Counted from the first letter of the stretch, positions 34,417-45,040 are shown. The stretch: 64,000 bases of DNA from Liquidambar formosana (GCA_039720395.1 CM077824.1:20979046-21043045), one strand, 5' to 3'. Translations and numbers: made by a program. Notes: a model not told the origin generated them from the sequence alone.

Positions 34417-34832
34417 ACATAAATGCTATGTTCGGGTTTGGAATCTGGAAGAGGGGGGTTGGGGGGGGGAATACCGTGGATTTTTGAAGTGATAGAGTTT
34501 CAAAGTTCGAAAATTTGTAATTGTCAAAATTGTAAAGCTCCTTGTTTGGGTAAATTGTTTGAAAGTAGGAATTTCTAAATAAAATTTTGTAGTTTACTTG
34601 TTTGAAAGTTGGAATTTGCCAATATTCCACCTAAATAGATAGATGATTTCGAGACCAATTTGGAATACTAGGAAGGGTTTTCGGGCCTCTAAATCCCTCC
34701 AAGAATTTCAAAATTTTCATTTTTAATTTCACAAATGTGGTAAATTAATTAAGCGGAATTTCAAATCCCTAGCTTCTAGACCCCAAATTCCTCTGAAAAG
34801 TACCGCATCCAAATGCACCATTAGGGGTCCAG
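34417..34832. mobile_element. MITE-like element
   Basis: Ends are roughly inverted ('tgctatgttcgggtttgg' on the left; 'tggtgcatttggatgcgg' from the right end's complement). The interior is AT-rich with repeated 'ggaattt/aaattcc'. A G-run (34447-34469) is near the left end. No target duplication confirmed. Confidence 0.35.
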
Positions 34833-36095
34833 AAGTTTTTGCATGAAAATTTTTTTTATCATCTACCACAATAGTTTCAGAAGTGGCATTATTCATTCTT
34901 TTCCTTCTTTTCCAACCATACTATTTAATAAGAGAACAAAACACCTACTCTACACAACTTGTTTTTAATACGTTCATACATTATAGCTAATGGGGAACAA
35001 GTCCAAATCAGTACAACTACAACCATACAACCGTTGAGAGGGAAAAATAACTTAACCAATTAGATTTGACAACTGTAAATCAAGATCCATATTACTAGTA
35101 GTTAGGCCAATTTGAGCTAGGCCTAGGAATGAAGACAGTGATACTCAACCCTCTAAAGCCACGTAAGGAATCCTCTCTAACAAAGCTTGTTAGTAAATAA
35201 AAGAAGCCCATAAATTGAAAGGTGTTCACGCCAAAATAATGTGAATAATTCCACGCTTGAATAATTGAACCAAGTCCCCATTGATATAATAGATCAAGCA
35301 AACTATGCATTGTCAAGTTCACTACTATGATTGAGATGATATTCCAGAAAATCATCTCAATCAAAATAACATTTAGCACCTTCAAATTTTCTCCTATTGC
35401 GATATCTTTGAACGATACAAAACTCGGAATATGAAAAACTACTTCAAAGTTTGATGGAATCCCACGAATCTTGATGTTCTTGACATTCGTTTCCCCAAAA
35501 CAATAAGAAACAATAGTGTAACCATTAAGTAACATCAAAATTTCTCCATCATTCAACAATTTTATCGACAGATAATTGTCCAACTCCCATAATTCGTAAG
35601 GTACTGGAGCTTCAATGACAAACTGTTTACTCCAAGACTCTTGTACGCCATACTCCTTCATCACCCATATGTCAAAATGACCACGGGACGGAGAATCATA
35701 TATACAGAGACAATCGTCAAATACTCCCAGACTCATCCAAGGGCGTACTTCCTCTTGATTTGGACCAAATTGAGGAAGCGGTGGAAATGAATGAACTGTC
35801 TCATTGCTAAAATAAAAAGAACAGATAAATTCTGAACTATTACGATCGAAATTGAACCAATGAAAAAAGGCATTCAATGAAAGATAATAATCAGGCCAAC
35901 ATGATGATTTCATGGTATATCCAGTGCTTCTCCAAAAAGATGTTCCGACTCTGTATATATATCAACTTTCCCAAAAAGTGCATCGACCAACAAAGCAAAT
36001 CACCTTGTATTGGCTAGTCTTGGGACAGAATCCCAACCAGGAGTTATTCCCTTCAATATTTTTCTAGGATTGCGGAAGGGTTATATAGTCACCAG

Positions 36096-36618
36096 CATAG
36101 TCATTAAACTTGGACCAGACATTGACCTAATCGAGATGTCGAGTCACAGGTTCAACTACTGGGTCACCGGTCGAACAGATGTTATAATTATAAATAATAT
36201 AAATATAAATAATTATTAAAAAAAAATGAAATTTTACTTTAAAATATAAAATGTATATAATTTCTTATTATTTTTACATCATTTTAGTTTTAAAAGTATA
36301 TTTGAACTATTTACAATTTATTACATATTATTTTAAACATGTTTTGACTTTTAAATATGTTATTTCAAATATATTTGGGTACATTGTTAAGGAAATGAAA
36401 AGAGAATATATAATATGTGTTGCGGTGTTGCCATTTTTAACTACAAAACATAGCAGGCGAGTTGGCAAGAGGCCTTCACATGCACGGGGTGCTGCGTTCG
36501 AATCCGTTCATTGCGCCTTTACCGGTTCACGACGATTGGCTTGCTTAAACGATCCCCACAAAGAACCGAACCGGCATAGGGCCCGGTTCACCGGTCTAGT
36601 CCGGGTGTAATAACACTG
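36096..36618. mobile_element. hAT-type non-autonomous element (523 bp) with 8 bp TSD
   Basis: Flanked by identical GTCACCAG at 36088-36095 and 36619-36626. Ends are inverted: CATAGTCATTAAACTTGG (left) and CAGTGTTATTACACCCGG (right, complement); about 18 of the first 26 positions agree. Subterminal 'ggtcaccggtcgaac' and 'cggttcaccggtc' are complementary. The 8 bp duplication and CA...TG ends are hAT hallmarks. Interior is AT-rich with no transposase. Confidence 0.9.
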
Positions 36619-37011
36619 GTCACCAGTAACAGGATTGAGAATGCAAATTGGGTCACCGAACTTTGAATTGCACAAACAAACCAAGCCATTGCATGAATCC
36701 CAGAGTGTGTAGCAGCACTGTGTCAGCGAAAAATTGAATTTTAATCTAGCACTACGATGACATATATTGGAGGCTTTAAGATCTAACAAGAAGAGGGGCT
36801 GGCCTCCTTTACATCTGTGTTTAGACCACTGAAGAAGGAGATTGGAGCGTGATCTCGTAAGGTGGGCTTTAGCAAAATTAGGGCTCAGTAGTAGATTCAG
36901 CCATGTTTTGGAGACACACCTGCACTGAAAGATGGTCTTCAGTGGAAGTTTGGAGAGGATATCAATGACAATGGCGCATTGGAGGATCTCCAATGTAGAG
37001 CGGCTCTTTTG

Positions 37012-37042
37012 CTGCTGCTGCTGCTTCTTCTTCTTCTTCTTC
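37012..37042. repeat. Trinucleotide repeat (GCT)n(TCT)n in the F-box gene start
   Basis: gctgctgctgctgcttcttc... seen directly; on the minus strand it encodes the Lys and Gln runs near the F-box protein N-terminus. Confidence 0.9.
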
Positions 37043-37065
37043 TTTAATACTTCTTCTGTTACCAT

Positions 37066-37355
37066 TAATGTTTGTTCTTCTTCTTTTGCTCCTCCTTTTC
37101 ATGGTGAAACACTCCGAATAGCGCTAATCCAAAACAGAGGATAGAGGACAGATGAAGGAAGCGACTTTTGTCATTTCTTGTGGCACATGGTGAATGGTGA
37201 TGCTCATCGTCCAAGGCTTAAAAATAGCACAAAGCATACGGGCCAAGCTATTATGGAGTATTTTTATTATTATTATTTTTTTTTTTTTTTTTTTTTCTGT
37301 TTTGCTAATAAGGTATGTACACATTTGCCTCTATTAATACTTGAAATACAACTAA
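37066..37355. other. F-box gene upstream region
   Basis: Presumed promoter side of the minus-strand F-box gene. Contains a TTA/T-run (37264-37298). A minus-strand TATA box could not be assigned. Confidence 0.4.
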
Positions 37356-37814
37356 GAGCATCTCCAACTATGCTAGCTAAATTTGAGCTATTTTAACTAG
37401 CAAAAGGGCATGCACTCTATAAATTTGAGCTATTTTTGCCCGGCACCAAATTGGACGAGGCGTGCCACCGATGGGGCCCATTTCAACCATCTCTTTAGCT
37501 CGATGAGAAGCACCTACGAAGTTCTTAGCTCGCGACGGGACCTAGGTGGAGTAATCGCACCAGGGAAACGGAAAACGACCATTTCGGGACACCAAACTGT
37601 CAATTTCTGACGTGGAAAACAAGCCTAACCGATACCATCCATTGGGCTCCAAACAATCTTTCTAATGACATATTATGGGCCTGGCCAGCTCTTCTAGTTT
37701 GCACTCCAACCATTGCTAGCGATTTTTTCACTACACCAACTAACTTTCAACTTTCAAAATTTGAAGTATAAAAACTGTTATTTTTTCTAATAGTCATATT
37801 TTTAACAATTATAT

Positions 37815-38030
37815 TTGCAACGGTCATTTTTTCTTTTAAAAAAATTAAATTTAAATTTAAATGTTAAAAAATTATTGATTTTGAAATTTTGAAATTTGAA
37901 ATTTTAAAAATTTATAAATAAATAAAAAAATGACATTTTTTCAAACGGTGATATTTCAAAAGGTCATATTTACAATAGCCATTTTTCCAACGGTCATATT
38001 TTATCTCCTCTATAAATATGAAGACCATTT
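37815..38030 (+). promoter_or_regulatory. Element promoter: AACGGTCA repeats and TATA box
   Basis: 'caacggtcat' at 37818 and 'ccaacggtcatat' at 37987, with degenerate copies near 37944 and 37957, precede TATAAATA at 38011. This looks like the transposase promoter of the parent element. Confidence 0.5.
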
Positions 38031-38255
38031 CATCTCCCAGATTCACCCATCTCATCACCACTTTCAGTTCCTCTCTCACTTGTACTTATCTCAACAACAT
38101 TTCCACAAAACTGTTTTATTTTGTTAGATTTTCACAAAACTATTACAAGACTAGGTTCACAGTATCTAAATGCAAAAGTTCTTTGCAGTCAAATAATTAA
38201 ATAAGCAATAACAGCAAGAAACAAAGATCATAAAATTGAAAAGATCCAACATTAC

Positions 38256-38440
38256 ATAACCAAGGCTCTGTTTAAGGTCTGATACTGAACCAAGGCTCTG
38301 TTTTTCCTCCTAGAAGTAGAAGACTTCCATGATGGCTTGAGAATGGTGGCCACAAACCATGCATCCTTGAACCCCTCTTCGTTGCTGCCCACTTCGACCA
38401 ATGAGCCCCTTTTGTAGAGATCGCCACCCACCCTTACCAT
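38256..38440 (-). pseudogene. Agenet (Tudor-like) domain exon fragment
   Basis: Minus strand from ATG 38440: 'DLYKRGSLVEVGSNEEGFKD' and 'AWFVATILKPS', then 'NRALVQYQTL'. This is the start of an Agenet domain as found in plant DUF724/Agenet proteins: a 'G..VEV..DEEGF..AWF.ATI' strand pattern followed by 'LVQYQTL'. A second part of the phrase ('accaaggctctgttt') is duplicated next to it. It lies inside the PIF/Harbinger-like element with no other exons, which suggests a captured fragment. Agenet domains bind methylated histones or RNA; a 62-residue piece is not expected to function. Confidence 0.7.
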
Positions 38441-38904
38441 TTTTGTTCTTTAGAAAAATCAAAATGGGTCTCCTTCCCTCTCAGATTGTACAAGTTTGAG
38501 TCTATGTATGTATATATACTATACCTTAGAAAATGCAGAAAATGCATTTATATTGCAAACAAGGTAATAATCTTGCTAGTAGCCTAGTAGCCTCTGAAAA
38601 GAACAAAAATCATAAATGCATATTTTTTCTTCAGATATGTCCTTTAATCCTTATTCTAAAGAGGGAGATTATGGATCACACGTGCACTGTTGGTGATGGA
38701 AATGAAGGTATTTGAAAATCAGTCACTGCTCGAACAACATGTTCAATATTAAATGTTAACTTTTTTAATATTGAAAATCAGCCACTTCACTTTCACTTAG
38801 GTTCTATTTCCCCACCCTCTAATCCCCAAGTAATATATATATGGCACTGGAACAAATTGCCAAAGGTAACTAATAGGGGCGGGGCGGGGCGAGGTGGGGC
38901 TGCC

Positions 38905-38965
38905 TCGGGGGGGGGGGGGGGGGGGGGTGGGAATAATATATGTGTATATATATATATATATATAA
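38905..38965. repeat. G-run and (TA)n microsatellite
   Basis: A G-homopolymer of about 20 bases (38908-38927) followed by TA repeats (38941-38963), seen directly. Confidence 0.85.
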
Positions 38966-39159
38966 TAAAGAGACATAATAAGAAATCTCTAATATGATGT
39001 GCATCAGCCAACCAATTTGATTATTAAGCTACATACCCTCCAGAAATACGAGGTAAAAATGCAGAAAATGCATTTGCAAATGCAGAAAATGCAGAAATAC
39101 AATGAAACCCCAGATCTGCGACAAGGAGAATCGTGTCACACAATTCGTGTGTTTGTTTT

Positions 39160-39205
<46 letters not shown>

Positions 39206-39208
39206 GGC
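39160..39208. repeat. Compound microsatellite (TG)n(AG)n
   Basis: Uninterrupted TG then AG repeats; they generate open frames on both strands that are not genes. Confidence 0.9.
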
Positions 39209-39409
39209 GTACCTTGGCCCTTGGGGAGGCTCGGAGGAGGAGAGTAGAGGAGATCGTCTGTCCGTCGAGCTTCTCTTCCCATGTTTTTGTGAGAAAACTT
39301 GAGCGCCAAATGGGATGGCGAGTGAGAAGAGGCTGGCCACACATGGCGAGCAACTATAGCTTTGGGCAAAATAGCGAGCGATTTTAGCGAGTCCGTTGGA
39401 GCACGTTTC

Positions 39410-39779
39410 TACACTGTTTGGCTGGCTACTTTAGCCAAAAAGGTGAGAAGTTGAATTTAAAATCTTTATTTCATTTATCTTTCATTTTACCCTCTGATAG
39501 TCCAATATTGTGAAACAATTATACTGAAATTCACATTGAAGCTATGCAAATGAAATTGAAAACTTCCTTAAAAAATAAAAAATAAAATGGTAATTGAAGG
39601 TTTGTTTTTAACATCAATTATTAATTTGAACGTTTATTTTTAACATTGTTACTGAAAGTGTAAAGATGCCGGTCAAAGAAAGAGAGATTTTTTTTATTAA
39701 ACAATTTCATTAAGTTAGCCATCAAATGGAGTAGGAGATAGAACAGTGACTTGGGCAAATGAGAAGCTGAAATGTGATT
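39410..39779. other. No recognised gene
   Basis: AT-rich sequence right of the Harbinger-like element. 'gttttta(a)cat' occurs twice near 39603 and 39635. Nothing else recognised. Confidence 0.5.
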
Positions 39780-40090
39780 ATGTTACTCCCATTCATTAGA
39801 TAGAAGAAAGCAAGGCCATGCTTCAACCCCTTCATCCCTATCAACCAAGATAACAACATCTGGCAAGGAGGTGATGGGGATGGAACCAAAGCAATTACAA
39901 AGGGCTGACCATTAGGGTCAAAGAGTGGGCTGCTTTGTTAGCCAACCTAGAAACACGTCTAGCAACCCACATGGGTAAACCACCTAACAAAACTTTAGCA
40001 TCAGATATCGCCGCAAAAATAGCCCAATCAGTTAATTCATGATGCAAATATTCCAAAGATGCTAATTCTTTGACCAAATCAAACTGCAAA
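39780..40090 (-). pseudogene. LINE-type RNase H domain remnant
   Basis: Minus strand: 'LVKELASLEYLHHELTDWAI', 'FAAISDAKVLLGGLPMWVAR' and 'RLANKAAHSLT', then 'LPDVVILVDRDEGVEAWP' in a shifted frame. The 'R..N..AHSL' ending followed by a hydrophobic tail is the C-terminus of plant RVT_3-type RNase H domains in LINE ORF2 or related genes. Start is missing. Confidence 0.6.
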
Positions 40091-40274
40091 ATATGACAGT
40101 AGCAACTCTAGTACACCTGTATGCTATTTACAACGTTGGTCCACAAAGACTCCCAGCTAGCAAACTTCCACCAGAAAGATTAATGTGTTAAACCACTTGA
40201 CGTGAGAGTTGAAGGGTCAAATGATAAATTCACGAGTTATCAACAGTATATGACATGTCAAAGGACTCAATGAG

Positions 40275-40368
40275 GCAAGCCACTGGGGCTAGCCTAGTAA
40301 TGAGGAAGGGTGGGGAAAAAGGGTAAGAGTAAGATAGGGGTTTGAACCCTTCCCAATGTACCCAAAAA
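40275..40368 (+). mobile_element. SINE (94 bp) with ~15 bp TSD
   Basis: Flanked by AAAGGACTCAATGAG (40260-40274) and AAAGGACTCAACAAG (40369-40383). The body has an A-box-like 'gctagcctagtaatgagg' and B box 'gggtttgaaccc', ending in an A-run. Same family as the insertion at 8765-8862. Confidence 0.75.
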
Positions 40369-40383
40369 AAAGGACTCAACAAG

Positions 40384-41279
40384 GCTACTCTCACCGATAT
40401 TTCAGGCAGATAAAAAAAATTCACAGTAACCATACTGAAATCCAGCAATCTTCTTCACCCCATGGAGTTCAAGAGTAATAACAATCTGCATAAGAATGAA
40501 ATGTATTTTCAGTGCTATCCATAAACCTGTATCACATATCCAGTGATAAAGAAAAATAATATTAAGGTTATGAGGCAGTGCATGATGTGCAAAATAATTC
40601 GAGATAATAGCTTTACAGGACCATGTATATCAATTATTTCGTCGCAAAGTTTCTTTGAGCCAAAGGTTTCCAAGAAAACAATCAACAAGTTACCAGAAAT
40701 TACATTTGCCAAATAATTAAGCGCAGGAAATCAGATCCTACCCCCAAAATTTAAAATACAGCAAACCTCCCACTTCTTGTTATAACTTGTTTTCAGTTAA
40801 ACACTACAAATTGTATCCAATAGTTTTCTTCACTGATAAATCCATACAGGATTAGGGACACTTAAAACCAATATAAGAGAGAGATTTGGAAATGATTGGC
40901 ATAGTCGTATAAGAAAGTCATCTGTTGGTTTCGTTTGTTGTTCATATGTAAATCTGAGAAGGCCTATCATGTGAAAAATGCACTTAAAACAGTCATTCAA
41001 TAAGATTTTAGTCATCAAATGAATTGCACAATCAGTTGCTAGGTTTGCTGGTTCACATTGTTCAGAAAGAAAAATATCCTAGAATAAACTCAATAAAAAT
41101 GAATAGGAGGACAAAAAACATTTTATGGAGTCTATTATCCATTGCAAGAGTAACACAGAGTGGTTGGTAACCAGATAGTGCTGAGCTGCACAAGAAATTT
41201 TTTTTTTTAGACATTTGAATCAATGATGATACATGACATTTACCCCAAATCAATGTTAACTTAATTTTTAATTAATTAA
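40384..41279. other. No recognised gene
   Basis: AT-rich sequence. Short open frames on the minus strand lack known motifs. No repeat recognised. Confidence 0.5.
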
Positions 41280-41582
41280 GGGCATGTTTGGTTGTCCAAT
41301 TTGAAATTAGATAATTCAAGAAACTTTACATAATGTTAAATGCACAAATCTACTACCTTGAATTTGAATATTCAATAAATTAGGAGTCTATCACTAAAAA
41401 TGATGCTATAGGATCAATTCTTAGAAATTCATGAAATACCATTATTTTGATATTCTACTCTTATTTGTGATGATGACCATCATCTTCTTGAATTTGTTAA
41501 TTCAATGTCATGGATTATATCATCATTACCATGTAAAATTTCTTGAATTGTCTAATTTCGAATTGGACATCCAAACAGGCCC
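41280..41582. mobile_element. Tourist-like (PIF/Harbinger) MITE, 303 bp
   Basis: TSD TAA at 41277-41279 and 41583-41585. Inverted ends of more than 40 bp: GGGCATGTTTGGTTGTCC... and, from the right, GGGCCTGTTTGGATGTCC..., continuing 'aattygaaattagayaattc' on both sides. The interior also folds ('gatgatgaccatcatc'). Confidence 0.9.
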
Positions 41583-41585
41583 TAA

Positions 41586-42479
41586 GTACATTTTCATACA
41601 TTCATTTCATTTTCATTATTAAGTCAATGAATTCCACATTTAAAAAGGTCCCATGACTTACGCATGGCCAAAATTCTTTCAAGTTGTAATTTTTATGTTG
41701 GGTCATTTTCCCACAAATAATAGAATATATGATCAAGTGTACTTAAGCTTTAGAGCAGACCTAATTGGCCAATGCTTGCTTCAGCCTTCAGGGTGTGAGG
41801 CCAATATGTGGGTGGGCTTCCGAGTATTGCGTCCCACTCCTAAATATTTCAACAGCTCCACCCCCTTTTTTTATTTTTTTTATTTTTATTTTTTTTTGTT
41901 ATGCCGTTGGTTTGTTGTCAAATGACAATCGTTCATCAATTTCATTAGACGAATGGTTCTTGAGAATTGCACCTTAGGAAACGAAAGAAGCGGCTATTGA
42001 GGGAGCATTAGGGACGTGGATTGCAGGATTCTCTCGCAATCTTGGTACCACTAGTGTGAGGGCTGTTGAGCTCCGGGCTTTGAGAGGGATTCGGATTTGG
42101 TGCAGTTGGCTACTTTTACTGCATGATGTAAGAAACGTAAGATCGATGACACGTGATAAGGAGAAAAAATAAAGAGCTATTTGGCATTGGGCGTCAAATG
42201 TATCTCTTGAATTTCAACCTTTCATTTCTCTTCCTTGTCACATGTCATCGATTCTACATTTACTGCACCATACAATAACTGCACCAAATCCAAATCCCTT
42301 TGGGAGGTGGTCTTAGGTAATCTAATTCAGCTATATTATGTCATCAAAGATTTAGATTGACTCTTGAGGATGAGAGATGTGCAAACCTCCCAAAGTATAA
42401 AAGGGAAAAAAAAAATTAATAAAGATAAATGCAAATGTTTTGTACTTCAAAATGCAACTGCAAAAGTACTTTACATGTG
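41586..42479. other. No recognised gene
   Basis: Mixed sequence with a T-rich tract (41865-41897). 'cacgtgata', 'gatttggtgcag' and 'tgcaccaaatccaaatccc' (42092-42300) show partial inverted similarity around 42080-42310, perhaps another small DNA element. Not resolved. Confidence 0.35.
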
Positions 42480-42978
42480 TAATGTAAACAATTTATACAT
42501 ATTGCACATAGCAAATAAATCACGGGTCTAAGAGTTACCTCTTGCGGAAGAGACCCGAGAAGGACCGTCGCTTGTCGTTACGAGCCCGTGGGTTGCCGTA
42601 CGCCATCTGAATGCTGTGAACACGAACCAATCCTTCGTGTACGCTCTACCATCGCTGTGTAAGGCGTAGGGATCGCTACTAGAGTCCTCCCTTTGTTCCA
42701 CGCTTCCAAATCCATAAGGCCATGGTGATGCCTTAGAGAGAATACTAGAGAGAGAGAGGGGAGAGTGGCTGTACAGAATGATAGAGGGTGCATAGAGAGG
42801 CTAACCCTAATCTGTAGAGAAAACCACCTTAAATAGTTTCTTATAAGTCCTAAACCTAATAGGACTAGGGTTCCACACACACTAGGAAACCCACTCAATA
42901 GGAAACACTTATGAGGTCCACTACCCGCATGTGGGCGGACCACGGGTATGGGTCACGTACCCGACCCGAATATTAACA
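42480..42978 (-). mobile_element. Ty1/copia 3' LTR (minus strand)
   Basis: Starts TGTTAATATTCGGGTCGGG at 42978 right after a polypurine tract. Same family as 5784-6285. Contains 'aaccctagtcctattagg' and a CT-rich leader (complement of 42745-42765). The 3' boundary is approximate. Confidence 0.65.
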
Positions 42979-42991
42979 TCTCCCACTCGCC
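42979..42991 (-). promoter_or_regulatory. Polypurine tract
   Basis: Minus strand 'ggcgagtgggaga' immediately before the LTR start; canonical plant copia form. Confidence 0.7.
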
Positions 42992-43718
42992 CACATAGGG
43001 TGAGTTAACTCCAAAATCTCTCTCAATCTCCCAATACTCATCTCCTCATACAGGAAATGTAGCGTGCGACCTCACGAGAAGAACGTACAAACATAGGAGC
43101 GAAAATGTTAAGTCATCACTAAACTAACAAGAACGCATCACTCGAAGGCATCTCGTATATGCCCCAGACAATCCATAAAACACCGGATCAAGCACTCTTT
43201 AATCCCTCATAAATATAAAAGCAGTGCTGCATCCCACATATATGCAATGTACCCATGTCCCATATCATCACAAATACGACATAGACGCTGGCCAGCTAAT
43301 GAGTTACAAAGCATGGTGTAATATCAAATCGTCTTCCCTAAGCCCTCCTGCCAATCCAATTCAACTCAACCGCTTTCCTAGACATGCCCCCATAAGACCG
43401 AATTGTTTCCTGGCCTTTGGAAAACACGCTAAAGTAGCGTTATCAAGTATCCTTTTCATGACATAGTCTCAGGTCAAAAAGGGCACAAAAACGGATCAAA
43501 GTGATCCATGTGGCTCACACAGTGATGAAGTAGGGATCCATTCATCACTCCTACTATCGGTCGCTATAGAGCACATACAGTATGAAATGTATGCTATGGC
43601 GTTAACTCATAAAATTGAGCATGTCACTAGAAGAAGAAGCAAAAGAACGCCATACGAATCTTAGTCCAATCGCTACTAAAGCGCTTGACCTGAGTTTTCC
43701 AGCCCAGTCGCTCTCTCA
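42992..43718 (-). mobile_element. Copia internal 3' untranslated region
   Basis: Sequence between the polypurine tract and the CACTA end; it carries no RNase H motif that I could read. GC content is higher than the surroundings. It is cut at 43718 where the CACTA terminus begins, so the CACTA element either inserted here or deleted the rest. Confidence 0.5.
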
Positions 43719-44991
43719 CACTACAGGAAAAAACATCTATCGCAACGGTAAAAGTCGTTGCGATAACCTCAAAGTCGTTGCAATAAATACCTATTGCAAC
43801 GACAACACTACCGTTGCGATCCGTTGCAAAAACCTCCGTGGTAATAGGTTATTGCAACAACAAATATCGTTGCAATACCAATTTCGTTGCAATACACCTC
43901 CATTTAATGCAACGGTTTAATTGTTGCAATCAATTTTTGTTTCGTTGCGAAAAAGTATTGCAACAATATTATTGTGGCAATATACCTAAAAATAACAATA
44001 TTTTTAATTAAAAATATTCTTTATCGCAACAACTTCAGCGTTGCAATAAGGTATTGCAACAATTCTTGTCGTGGCAATAACTTATTACTACAACCTCTCT
44101 CGTTGCAAGAAAGAATTATTTTAATTAAAAATATTATTTATCGCAACGACTTTGGCGTTGCAATAAGGTATTGCAACAATTCTTGTCGTAGCAATAACTT
44201 ATTGCTACGGTCATTCCCGTTGCAAGAAAGAATTATTTTAATTAAAAATATTATTTATCGCAACGATTTCGGCGTTGCAATACGTTATTGCAACAATCCT
44301 TCCCGTAGCGATAACTTATTGCTACAACCTTTCCCGTTGCAAGAAAGAATTATTTTAATTAAAAATATTATTTATCGCAACGACTTTGGCGTTGCAATAA
44401 GGTATTGCAACAATTCTTGTTGTGGCAATAACTTATTGCTACGCTCATTCCCGTTGCAAGAAAGAATTATTTTAATTAAAAATATTATTTATCGCAACGA
44501 CTTCGGCGTTGCAATGCGTTATTGCAACAATCCTTCCCGTAGCGATAACTTATTGCTACAACCTTTCCCGTTGTAAGAAAGAATTATTTTAATTAAAAAT
44601 ATTATTTATCGCAACGACTTCGGCGTTGCAATGCGTTATTGCAACAATCCTTCCCGTAGCGATAACTTATTGCTACAACCTTTCCCGTTGTAAGAAAGAA
44701 TTATTTTAATTAAAAATATTATTTATCGCAACGACTTTGGCGTTGCAATACGGTATTGCAACAATTCTTCTCGTGGCAATAACTTATTACTACGCTCATT
44801 CCTGTTGCAAGAAAGAATTATTTTAAGTAAAAATATTCTTTATCACAACGACTTCGGCGTTGCAATAAGGTATTGCTACAATCGTTCCTGTGGCAATAAC
44901 TTATTGCTACGACCTTTCCCGTTGCAAGAAAGAATTATTTTAATTAAAAATATTATTTATCGCAACGACTTTGTCATTGCAATAACTTATA

Positions 44992-45031
<40 letters not shown>

Positions 45032-45040
45032 TTTTTTTCA
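43719..45040 (+). mobile_element. CACTA (En/Spm) element, one end only
   Basis: Terminal CACTACAGGAAAAAAC at 43719, then subterminal motifs 'gcaacg' and 'cgttgc' in both orientations at 10-30 bp spacing (43735-43990), the usual TNPA-type binding pattern. A tandem array follows, then (TA)n (44989-45014) and a T-run (45014-45038). No matching right end with TTTTCCTGTAGTG was found downstream, so the element is truncated. Confidence 0.75.
44024..44990. repeat. 117 bp tandem array, 8 full units plus a partial one
   Basis: Unit starts ('tcgcaac' or variant) fall at 44024, 44141, 44258, 44375, 44492, 44609, 44726, 44843 and 44960: exactly 117 bp each, without a single indel. Units hold the inverted pair 'gcaacgactt(t/c)ggcgttgc' and an invariant 'aagaaagaattattttaatt' spacer. 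Variants alternate: type A (aaggtattgcaacaattctt) and type B (gcgttattgcaacaatcctt) in the order A,B,A,B,B,A for units 2-7. Confidence 0.95.

Larger units (their letters stand above)
35095..37065 (-). pseudogene. F-box protein with FBA-type domain, split by a hAT element
   Basis: From ATG at 37065: Lys/Gln-rich leader from a CTT/CTG repeat, F-box 'IDILSKLPLKTIFQCRCVSK' (residues ~30-50), then 'LWDSCNGLVCLCNSKF' and 'PICILNPVTGD' (F-box associated domain start). At this Gly-Asp the frame enters a 523 bp hAT element (36096-36618). Beyond it the same frame resumes: 'YITLPQS', stop TAG (36064-36066), 'GFCPKTSQYKVICFVGRCTF', stop TGA (35962-35964), then 'YYLSLNAFFHWF', 'VHSFPPLPQFG', 'DIWVMKEYGVQESWSKQFVI' and 'LLNDGEILMLLNGYTIVSYC' (C-terminal FBA domain). 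Such proteins are substrate receptors of SCF ubiquitin ligases. With the insertion and two stops, only an F-box plus short tail could be made. The stops may have accumulated after the insertion. Confidence 0.9.
37356..39409. mobile_element. PIF/Harbinger-like element (~2.05 kb) carrying a host exon
   Basis: Left end after TAA (37353-37355): GAGCATCTCCAAC, then 'tagctaaatttgagctatttt'. Right end, complement: 'gtgctccaacggactcgc', 'taaaatcgctcgctatttt'. The two ends are clearly homologous inverted repeats. GAGCATCTCCAAC with a 3 bp TAA target is typical of PIF/Harbinger. The right-hand target base reads TAC, so the duplication is not perfect. 37800-38000 contains several 'aacggtcat' repeats and a TATA box (38011) with a plus-strand leader, as in autonomous relatives. 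No transposase remains. Confidence 0.65.

Noticed and set aside
39024..39387. Overlapping open frames on both strands
   Set aside because: They are produced by the (TG)n(AG)n microsatellite, which lacks stops in several frames.
43974..44576. 200-codon open frame through the CACTA tandem array as a repeat protein gene
   Set aside because: It exists because each unit is exactly 117 bp; it lies in transposon subterminal-type DNA, has no upstream gene signals and resembles no known protein family.
44024..44990. CRISPR-like array
   Set aside because: The sequence is eukaryotic, and units are 117 bp with no unique spacers; this is a tandem minisatellite in a CACTA element.
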